64,000 bases of DNA from positions 14,680,094-14,744,093 of the forward strand of contig NC_092647.1 of assembly GCF_039555335.1 (NCBI RefSeq), read 5' to 3'. Positions 11,651-23,400 of this stretch are shown here, piece by piece. A program made the position numbers and the translations under genes. The notes under the pieces are model-generated. The model made no database searches and was not told where the DNA came from. It saw only the letters and a program-made list of their open reading frames with translations. The stretch is from Amphiura filiformis (Eukaryota; Echinodermata; Ophiuroidea; Amphilepidida; Amphiuridae). Every line of letters begins with the position of its first letter. Within the stretch, counting starts at the first letter, position 1.

Positions 11651-14600
11651 GTAATAACATTTTGTTTTTGTAGGATATAGCTGGTATCGTGGAGCAAAAT
11701 ACTATTAAATTTCTATCACTTTGCAACTCAATTTTGGAAATGTGCAGCAATTTTATGCCATAGACTTATACAGTGAAGTGTGCAAATATAACAAAAATCA
11801 TGTATATGTCTTACATCCCATACTGATTGCTTACAATTGGGGAGTAGATAAACCTAGGACCTGCCTGTACAGGCCATCCGGAGAGTTTCTTCTTTATATA
11901 GGCATAGATCCCAGGGGGCAAATTTTTGCTAGGGGGGATGGTCCATACAATCATCACCCCCCCCCAATGTTGATGCCTGTCAGTGTATGTGGGTTTCTGA
12001 CCAAATTTACCTCATATTCGGCCATTTTAGCCTCAAAAGTGCAATTTCACTTTTGCACCATATTTCAACAGATGATCTTCAAAATGGCAACTTTTTTTTT
12101 GTGCGATTCGCGTGCATTTCTACCATAAACTTATTCTTTCGCCAAAAGGTGCTGGATTCACTATACTTCAAGATACTTTTTCTAACCCCATCCCCCAATG
12201 TTAAAAAGAAATCTACCCCACTGACATTAAAGAGAGAAAGGAAAGGAGAAAAGATATGGATGGTTCTAGTTTTAGCCATTTAACTAAACACCTGTAGTTC
12301 ACTTCTTAATACATTGAGCCAATAATCACAATCATATTTCCATTTCATAGGTCTTGAGGTTCTTGAGTTAAAGGCATCCTAGCATCCTCTTATGACATTT
12401 GTCAGTAGACAGTCAATTTTAAGTTATTTTTGCTAACAAATTCATCTGCAAGAAATTGTTTGTACATAAAAATTATGAAGCCAGAGGTTTCCAATGGTAT
12501 AATAATCGCTTTTTTTTTGTTGAGAAAAATGGGGTGGGGGTGGGGTATGGCTGTAGATCACAAAATGCCCCTTTAGGCCACTAGTATTTGAGAAAAATCA
12601 TACACACATATGGGGTGGAAATGACACCCTTAATATCAAGCCTTGGGATCTCCTTCATAGAACCCATAGCATTCCACTTGTGTGTCAGCTTTATTTGTCT
12701 CAATATTTTATTTTTATCTTATTATGGTTATATTTTAGGCTGCTCTTGATCAGTTGCTTGTTACCATAAATGATCATCTAGACATCCTGAGAGCAAAGAA
12801 GGCACAACTAGAGAGAGGTCAAGTGAAAAGTACTACATCTGCATCAAAAACAGGTATATAATATGCTGATATCAGGTGTCAGATATCCAATATGATGATA
12901 TTAGGTATCCAATATGCTGATATCAGATATCTAATATGCTGATATCAGATATCCAATATGCTGATATCAGGCATACTGTATGCTGATAGCATGTATACAC
13001 TATGCTGATATCACATAATACAGTATGCTGATATCAGGCATATGTGGCCTATGCTGATATCAGGTATTCAATATGCTGATATCAGATATCTAATATGCTG
13101 ATATCAGATATCCAATATGCTGATATCAGGCATACTGTATGCTGATATCAGGCATACTGTATGCTGATATCACATAATACAGTATGCTGATATCAGGCAT
13201 ATGTGGCCTATGCTGATAATATCAGGTATTCAATATGCTGATATCAGCTATACAATATGCTGATATCAGGCATACTGTATGCTGATATCACATAATACAG
13301 TATGCTGATATCAGGCATATGTGGCCTATGCTGATAATATCAGGTATTCAATATGCTGATATCAGCTATACAATATGCTGATATCAGATATCAGATATCC
13401 AATATGCTATAATATCAGCAATTTATCTTATTACCATTAGCTGATGAGTGACCAGGCTTGTAGCCAGCCCTCCAAGTTAGGGGTTCTTTTTATAGATTTA
13501 AGATAATTGTGAATATTTATGATTGAAGCAATAGCCGGGGAGCAGCCATCGTGCCACATGGGGTGTCTCAGGGGGATGTGCCCCCCCCCCTCAGAATTGG
13601 AAGAATTTCCAATAATGTAATCCCAATTGAAGGCATTTGGTGCATCATTTTTACATTATTATCAGGAATGTATGGAGTTTTTTTCTATATGGGTTCAATA
13701 TTTTATAACAAAGAAAAAATTTAAAAATCTCCCTGATGACATATCTCTTGTAGGTGCCCAGCAAACACAAAACGTTTTTAAAACGTTTTAAATAAGTTAT
13801 ATTTTGGCTTTTTGGTTTAGGTAAAAACGTTTTAATAACATTAAAATGTTGGGTTATATAAAGGTCATGAAAACGTTTTAAAACGTTTTGTATTAAAACA
13901 CTTTGAAACAATATTTCTAAAAGGTTTTCAAAAATGTTATTGTAAACTATTTTTGCAAACATGTTTTGCCAAATATTTTGTCAACACTTAAATAACATTA
14001 CGTTAAAATATTTGCCCCCAGCAAACACAGAAATGTTCTTAAAATGTTTTCTTCAAAACGTTTTAATAACATTTAAATGTCGGGTTATATAAAGGTCATA
14101 AAAATGTATTTAAAACGTTATTGCAAATATTTTGGGCAAACATTTTTCGCAAAATGTTTTTTCTACCCCAAAATAACATTCTGTTTAGAATGTCTTGTAT
14201 CAGGTTTTCAAAAAATGTTTTTGGAATGTTATTAAAACGTTTTTATACCCTTTATATAACCCGACATTTAAATGTTTTCTGTAAAACATTTTATGTTTGC
14301 TGGGCAGTAGATTATCAAAAATGTTTTTCAATGTTATGAAAACGTTTTATACCCTTAATATACCCTTTATATAACCCAACATTTAAACGTTTTCTGACAA
14401 CATTTTATAACCTTTTGCGAATGAAGTCGAAAACGTTTTGTGTTTTGTGATACCGCTGTTATCGAAATGACCGTTACCATGCTAAAAAAACCAAAGGTGG
14501 CGGTGTTGCTGTATTTGTCAGAGAGTACATTAAAAGTGAGTTAGCCTCTGACATTATAGTTCCTTCTGAACTCGAGGTGATTTGGCTTAAGATAACAGTG

Positions 14601-17408
14601 CCTACTTACAAGTTTGATATTTACATCGGATGTGTTTACTTTCCATGTAAATGTAAGCTCGAAACACAGCTTCAAGAGCATTTGGTAAACACAATTGATA
14701 GTTTGAGATCTGAAAAGAATGCTTCCATCATTATTTTGGGTGATTTTAATGAATTTGATACATCTCTTGTGGAATGTCATGCCAACATGAGCCAGCTTGT
14801 TACCTTTCCAACGAGGAAAGATGCCACCCTTGATAAAATTGTCACTGATATCCATTCGTTTTATCAAGACCCAGTTAAACTTCCTGCCATTGGTAAGAGC
14901 GATCATTGTTGTGTTGCCTTACACCCAAACAAACAAGTTCGCAAACCTAAAGCTGATCATTTGTATGTGCGTCCTTTAACTGACTCTTCAATTCGCAGCT
15001 TTGGGCAGTGGATAACTCTTGAAAAATGGGAAGCGATTTACGCTGTTGAAAGCGCTGATGAGAAAGCATCTGTTTTGAAGAACTCTTGTTGGAAAAATTC
15101 CATACTCATTTTCCTGAGAAATGTGTCAAACACAGGGAGGATGACAAACCCTGGCTGACTGAATCCATAAAGCGGTTAATAGACCAGCGTCAGAAAGCCT
15201 ATATGTGTGGGAATATGGACACCTATAAACAGTTACGTAATAAAGTGCAACGCGAGATTGTCAACGCAAAAACCAGCTTTTACAATAAGAACATTGATGG
15301 GTTGCGTTGTAACCAACCGGGTAAATGGCACAAATATGTTAAAAACATAGCTGGAGGAAAATCCACTGCAAAGACCATAGAGATCGATGGAATCTCAAAG
15401 GATCCTCCTATTATCGCTGAAGCAATCAACAATCATTTTGCTGATATTTGTAACCAGTTACCCCGCTTGATCTTAGGAACCTGTCCGCTTATTGCCCTAC
15501 TCTACCTCCGCCATGGATATTACCTGGTGAAGTTAACAAAAATTACGTAACATTAAGTCTAACAAGTCCACGCATCCGCTGACATTCCACCGCGAGTCAC
15601 AAAGGAGTTTGCATTTGAACTAACTGAGCCATTAACTCACATATTTAATTGTTGTTTAAACCAAGGTGTGTTCCCAGCAGTATGGAAAACCTCATCAATA
15701 ACTCCGATACCTAAAACACCTAATGCTAAAAGCCTTGATCAACTAAGGCCTATCAGCCTTACCCGCCTCAACGGTAAGATCTTTGAGAGCTTTCTGGCTG
15801 AGTGGACTATGGTCGACTTTTACCCTCACATTGATAAACAGCAGTACGGTAATGTGAAGGACAGTTCTACTACTCACTACCTAGTGGATGTTGTAGACAC
15901 TGTCCTTAAAGGTATTGATGAGGCTGGCCATTATGCAACCTTATGTGCTGTTGACTTTACCAAAGCCTCTGACAGGATTAATCACAATATTGCTGTTCAG
16001 AAGTTAATTGATATAGATATTCGCCCAAGTATTATTCCTGTCATTAGTAGCTTTTTGTGTTATCGCACCCAATCTGTTAGAATCAAAGGCAGGTCATCAG
16101 CATGTCAATCTATTTCGGGGGGAGTGCCTCAGGGCACTAAATTTGGTCCGATTATTTTTTCCGCTATGGTCAATGATGCTGCGTCCGAAGCCCCCCTGAA
16201 ATGGAAATATGTTGATGACCTGACGTTTGGTGAAGTTGTAAATGCTAAGACAGGTGGTTGTTCACAACTGCAAAAAGATCTTGATGGTTTAGGTGAGTAG
16301 TGCAACAAAAATGACATGCTACCAAAACCTTCCAAATGTCATATTATGCACATCAGTTTTTTGAAAAGGGAGCATTCCTTCAATCCTTTGACTCTCAATG
16401 GATCTGTTTTAGATGTTACTCAGAATATGAAACTTCTTGGTATCACCTTAGAAAGTGATCTTAGTTGGACTACTCAAGTCAATTCAATGATATCTCGCGC
16501 CTCTAGACGAATGTATATGCTTTATGTTTTGAGACGCTTCAATGCTTCGTGGGATGATTTATCTTCAGTTTATCAAATGTACATTCGGCCTATCTTGGAA
16601 TATGCCAGCCCTTTATGGCATACTAGTATCTCCAGAGCACAGTCTGAGCAGATGGAGCTTGTCCAGAAGCGGGCGTGTCGTATCATCCTGGGCCAGAGCT
16701 ACACATCTTATCGGGCTGCTTTGGAAAAACTAGGTTTGGTTTCCTTATGTGAGAGGAGAGATCAGCTGTTGGTGCGATTTGGCCAAGGTTTGCAAGCGTC
16801 TGCTAAACATTCTCAAATGCTGCCTAAATCCAAAGGTGATCGGCACGGTAGGAATCTTAGGTATGCCCAGCAGATTGATCCTCCTCGCTGTAAGCTTAAC
16901 CAGGTACTTGCAATCTACCATTCCTCAAGTTGTTCAGCGTCTTAATAATCTGTGATTTTTGCCTTTGAATGTTATGCTATTGTATGCATTTTGTTGTTGC
17001 TTTGTATGTTGTTTTTATACATGTTTTTAATTGTTACCCAGGCGTATCAGGTCTGTGACCTGCTTTCTGGATTGCTTTATACCTTAATAAATAAATAAAT
17101 AAATAAATAAATTAGCATGATTAAAACCAGAAAAAGTTGTAAATCAGGTGCAGGGGGTGTCTGGGGATGTGCCCCCCTCAGAATTTGAAGAATTTTGAAA
17201 ACTTAGTCCCAATTGAAGGCATTTGGTGTACCATTTTTACATTATTATCAGGAATATGTGGGTTCAATATGTGACCTGCTCTGAGTCAACCTGCCATATT
17301 CACTCAGCCATTTCGAGATACGGCGAGTCAAAGTTGAGTCATTATGTTAGAATGCTTTGAAGGAAGTTTCAAAAAATGTTTTTGAATATTATTAATATGT
17401 TTTATACC

Positions 17409-17450
<42 letters not shown>

Positions 17451-20400
17451 GACAGTTGGGTATACAAAGTTTGGCACAGCGCCTGATAATAATGTAAAAT
17501 ACATTAAATTACACAACGTTTCGGGTATAACCCTTTTACAAGTGTGAGCAAATGCAATGATACCTTACAGAAGCAAGTAAAAAATGTGTGAGGCCATGAA
17601 CAAAGGGAAGAAAAAACCCATTGGTAATGACCAAACACTTACATAATGAGATAAAGAAAAGAACAAACCAAGCAAAAAGGAGAAGAAAACATCCTTTGTG
17701 CCTGACAGAACTTGTATACAAAAACAGTGTTAAGTGAGAAAATGATAACAACAAAAAAAAGTAGTACAGCAGAAACATGATAAAATAAAGCAAAATTGGG
17801 TAGAACCGCAGATACATGAAAAACAATGAGTCATAAGCTAAAAGTGTCAAATTTGCTGTTTAAGCCACCAGGCTGAACAGTGCCGAGCTTGTAAATGAGT
17901 TTATGTTCTGCCATGATGCGATCCTTGCTGTTTCCTCTGGCATTGATGGCAGAGGTTACCTTGACGTCGTTGATGGTACATGTGGAAGGGGGGTTAAAAT
18001 GCCGCGCTACAGGAAAACCATCAAAATTGCATTTGATTGACCGCAGGTGTTCAGTGAAGCGGTCGGCAAGTCTTCTGCAGGTTTCCCCGACATAGAGGAT
18101 GTTGCAACGGGTGCAGATAATGATATAAACTAGATTACAAGAAGTACAAGTGAAATGGTTGGCTATGTTGAAGTGTCCGGAGGGACCCTGGATTTGATGG
18201 TATGATTCCATGGTGACATAATCGCAAGTGTTGCAGCGACGTCTGCCGCAGCGGTATGTGCCGATGTTGGTAGTGTCCGGTGTTGGGGAGAGGGATGAGA
18301 TGCTCTAACAAGATGGTTCAAATGTTGCGAGCTCTTCTGAAAGCAGTGACCGGAGGATCCTTGAAGATCTCTGACGTGGTGGGATCAGATTGGAGAGTCT
18401 TGAAATTTTTGAAGATGATGTTACGGATGGGGATGTTTCTGGGGTGATATGTGAGGACTAAAGGGGTGCGATTGGATTTGTTCTCCCCGGATTTCTGCAA
18501 AGCATGGTTCCTATTAATTCCTTTAACCCGTTGGTAGGCAGACTGAGTAATATCTGGTGGGTAACCACGTTTCTCAAAGAAACCAACCATCTCTTCAGCA
18601 GCATTGTCGAAGTCATTCTGCTCACTGCAGATGCGTTTGGCCCTGAGAATTTGGCTGTATGGGATGGATTTTTTACAGGCTGGTGGGTGACTGGAGTCAA
18701 ATCGGAGGAAGTTACTTTGCTCATTTGCTCACACTTGTAAAAGGGTTATACCCGAAACGTTGTGTAATTTAATGTATTTTACATTATTATCAGGCGCTGT
18801 GCCAAACTTTGTATACCCAACTGTCGACCATATAAATAACCAGCGTCACGCAGAACTTCGACCTCTATATATATATATCTTTTATATAATTTGACCTTTA
18901 AATATTTTCTGTAAAACGTTTTGTGTTTGCAGCGTAAAGAATTGACTGTATACTGACCCCCGGGACTGACCGTAACCCTTAAATGAATACAATTACCATG
19001 ATTACTGAACTCAATAGCTTGTAATCCTGAGTTCTAGATCTAATCCTGCTAATCCTAATGCTAATCCTAACCCTAACCTTAACCCTAACAAACACAATTT
19101 TACAGGTCAATTGACATTATTATTGGCATTCAAACTTTTCAGCAGCAGGTGTTGAAGGCAACAAACAAGATGTTCAATGTGAGCATAGAAGACTAGCCAT
19201 AGAAGACACAATCATCAGCAATTCTAACGTAGGATTCAATGATGTTGCTGGGTTGGACCAAGCTAAGCAAATTCTCAAGGAGGCTATCATTATGCCAGTA
19301 CAGTACCCACAGTTATTCACAGGTAACATTTGACACAGATCACACACCACTTAGACAGTTACGGTGCCAAAAAGGAGGGGGGTATGCCCCACTTTCCTCA
19401 AGACAAAATAAGAAATTTGAACATTTAAAACTTTTTGTGCCAAAAATGCAGACCAATTTTTTTTTCATTTTCCCCCTTTCCACCCAGAAAATATTCCTGG
19501 TGCTGCCATTGTACTAGGGCCAATTCATATTTTATATTTGATGTGCAACAAAATTAATATCTGTTATATAATCTGTTTCTATAAGTCACTTTTATTCTCT
19601 AACGAATGTTTGTTGAAGAAAAAGGGAGGAAAGAGGAACCAAGCAATAGTTGTCAGGTCGAGGAATGCAATATATATTGCACTAAAAAAAGACAGTACCC
19701 AATGTTAAAACATGCAAACTTATATTTTCTGCTTGCAATGATTGCATCATTTATTTAGATGTATAAAAATTATGTACACCAAGATTTGGCATGAGCTGGA
19801 AGGGGGACAAGGATTTATTGGAGCAATATTTTGGCAGACCAAAATGTAAAACAGCACAGACCCAATATATGATATGGGGATGTGTAGGGAATAGACCACA
19901 TGTTGTGTGAATTGTAATCATGGCCAAACTATGCATGGTATAAACTGCAAACAGTATGATTATTCTACTCAAATTTTTCTAGGTGGAAGGAAACCGTGGA
20001 AGCGCATTCTACTCTATGGTCCACCAGGTACTGGAAAGACCCGTCTAGCTCAAGCTGTTGCCAAAGAAATCAACTCGGCTTTTTACTGTGTGTCTAGCTC
20101 AGATCTGGTTTCTAGTTGGGTAGGAGAGAGTGAGAAGTAAGTAAAATATTTTACTTTGGTAAAGAGTAAAGCAAAATATTTAATTTAGTAAAGTGTAAAG
20201 CAAAATATTTTCCCTTGGCATGCTTTGTAAAGTGTAAATCAAATTATTTTACCTTGGTATTGTGTAAAGCAAAATACCTTGGTAAAGTGTATGTAAAGCA
20301 AAATATTTTACCTCGGTAAAGTGTAAAGCAAATTATTTTACCTTGGTAAAGTGTAAAGCAAAATATTTTACCCTGGTCATGTTGATAAAGTGTAAAACAA

Positions 20401-23400
20401 AATATTTTACCTTGGTAGTGTGTAAAACAAATTATTTTACCTTGGTAAAAGTGTAAAGCAAAATATTTTACCTTGGTAAAAGTGTAAAGCAAATTATTTA
20501 CCTGGTATAAGCAAAATTATTTTACAAGAACCGGATGGGATAAGAAGGGTAAAAAGGGGATGTTCTTTGTGTGAAAAAACAAAGGCACACACTGATGATT
20601 GAATATACAGAGTTTCAAGGGAAAAATATTTCAATATTTTTTTTAATTCACAAAGATACTGGATACTGTGTCTTGTAGACACCAGGGAACATGCAATTGT
20701 GGCATACGTTGATTGCTGGTTTTGGGCTGCATGCATGGAGCAATCACATAGAGGGAAAAATAAGATGGCCGGTTGAATTACATACCCTTGCAGTCGGTTA
20801 AAAATCAAGTTTGCCCACGGATTGCTGATTGCTTTCACAGTTACTGCACACACCATACTATCTTGAAACTGTCATGATGCATGTTTTAAAACTTTGTTTT
20901 GTCCATTTGCTTCTGAATCAGGTTGATCAAGGAACTCTTCCACCATGCCAATCAACAAGAAGGACGATCGGTAAGTTTCTGTGAACTCTGAGGAGATAAT
21001 CATTGTTAATTAAAAGAGAGAGAGACACAAAGTTTGAAATGTGGTACCAAAGGTATCCACTAACATGCCACACAAACAAAAAGTTCACTGGGTAGCTACA
21101 AAACTGAAAATACACAATGTGTAAATAAAGTACAATGAAGGTACCGTTTTCTCACTGATTTGGCATAAAATCATTTTATTATGGTCTTGTCCATAAAATT
21201 AAATCATATTGCAAGAGGTTTTACGATTTATATATAAATGTGACAGTGGACCAAAATGACACAATGTTTTTTATGCCAGTAAACAATGTGAACGATTTGT
21301 GAGACCTATACTGACAGGAAAGTGAGTTCGGTTATAATGACATACTATCACTTCTTCTTGTTTTCATTCTTTTCCTTTGATGTTATTTTCTTCTCTTTTT
21401 GCAATTCCTTTTGCTTTTTTGCCAATGTGACAGTGGACCAAAATGACGCAATGTTTTTTGTATAAACAATCCCAGCAAACACAAAACGCTTTCGACATCA
21501 TTCGCAAAAGGTTATAAAAGGTTGTCAGAAAAGCGTTTAAATGTCGGGTTATATAAAGGGTATATCAAGGGTATAAAACGTTTTCATAACATTAATAAAC
21601 ATTTTATGATAATCTACTGCCAGCAAACACAAAATGTTTTACAGAAAACGTTTAAATGTCGGGTTATATAAAGGGTATAAAAACGTTTTAATAACATTCC
21701 AAAAACATTTTGAAAACTTGATACAAAACATTCTAAACAGAATGTTATTTTGGGGTTGAAAAAATATTTTATAAAAATGTTTGCCCAAAATATTTGCAAT
21801 AACGTTTTAAAAACGTTTTCATGACTTTATATAACCCGACATTTAAATGTTATTAAAACGTTTTGAAAAAACATTTTAAGAACATTTCTGGGTTTACTGG
21901 GTGCAAATATTTTAACATAATGTTATTTAAGTGTTGACAAAATATTTGGCAAAAAATGTTTGCAAAATTAGTTTACAATACCATTTTGAAAACATTTTAG
22001 AAATATTCTTGCAGTGTGTTTTCATACAAAACGTTTTAAAACGTTTTCATGACCTTTATATAACCCAACATTTTAATGTCACTTTATTAAAATGTTTTTA
22101 CCTAAACCAAAAGCCAAACTATAACTTATTTAAAACGTTTTTAAAACGTTTTTGTGTTTGCTGGGATGTGAATGATTTCCAAGACAGATATTGACAGGAA
22201 AGTGAGTTGAGTTATTCCTTCTTTCATTTTCATCTTGTTTTCATTCTTTTGTTTTGTTGTTATTTTCTTCCATTTTTACTTGTCTTCCTTTTGCTTTGTT
22301 GCTGATAACATACGAATGTGACAGTGGACCAAAATGACGCAATATGTTCTAAATTATGTAAACAATGTGAAAGACATACCTATAACATGCCCATACTGAC
22401 ATATTGGTCTTTTTTAGAATGATTTGAAATTAAACATTTGCATTGCAACAACAAATTAACCTAATATACTTATAACATATGAATGTGACAGTGGACCAAA
22501 ATGCCGCAATGTGTTCTATGTAAACAATGTGAAAGACTTACCCATAACCATACCGCGGAAACATGGCATGTTGCCCAGGGGATCGACGCTAAGTCAGGTA
22601 CCGTGTGAGCAAACTCAAAAATAGCGCAAACAGCGCGAGCGTACACAAAAGAAACTTCTCGTGTAAGATAAGCGATGTCGCTACACTCACAGAAAAAAAT
22701 ACACAAATTGTGTAAAATTTTACACAACTTCGATGTACGTATAGAACTCCAAAACAAATAGGTATTTTATACATAACCATGAATTATGTAAAAAAAACAT
22801 AGCAGATAAGTAACAAAAATACTTAAATATTAGGTAAAATATTTACATAACTTTTATGTAGATTTTTTACCTCAGCTATTAGGTATTTTACTACATAATT
22901 GTTATGTAATATTTTACACAAAATGTGTAAAAAATACATAACATTTATGTAGCATATGAACCCTATAACAAATAGGTATTTTTCACACAACCTTGAATTA
23001 TGTAAAAAATACATACCAGTTAAGGAAAAAAACAGGTCAATAGGATCGGGGCTTTCTTTCTTTCTTTCTTTGTTTTATTTTATGCTGAAACATAATTCAT
23101 GATAGATTTGAAGTCATCAGATCTTGGTCAACTGTTAGATTCATTCAACAATTTCATGCATGAACTATTTTATTTTGTTGTTCTTTTCATTCTATCAGTT
23201 CAACCCGCTATCTAGTTAATGTTCAGTGTAAGCATTTCTCTCTCGCATGTACGATACAATGCTACAGTACACTAATGCATTGAGGCTTCAAGCCTAATTC
23301 GAGTCCCACGCTTGGTACACTATGCTGTATGCTGCATATTTATCGAAGTCATGTCAATGCATATCACGTCTATAGTACACTGTCCGTATTACCAAATGAG

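Noticed and set aside
12856-13432. CRISPR-like array
   Set aside because: Units are contiguous variants with no unique spacers, in a eukaryotic intron; a minisatellite.
14577-15158. Host gene with an endonuclease/exonuclease/phosphatase domain
   Set aside because: It continues into a reverse transcriptase with a retroelement 3' tail, so it belongs to the non-LTR element.
18504-18740. Plus-strand ORF antisense to the Penelope element
   Set aside because: Shadow of the minus-strand RT/endonuclease coding; no features of its own.
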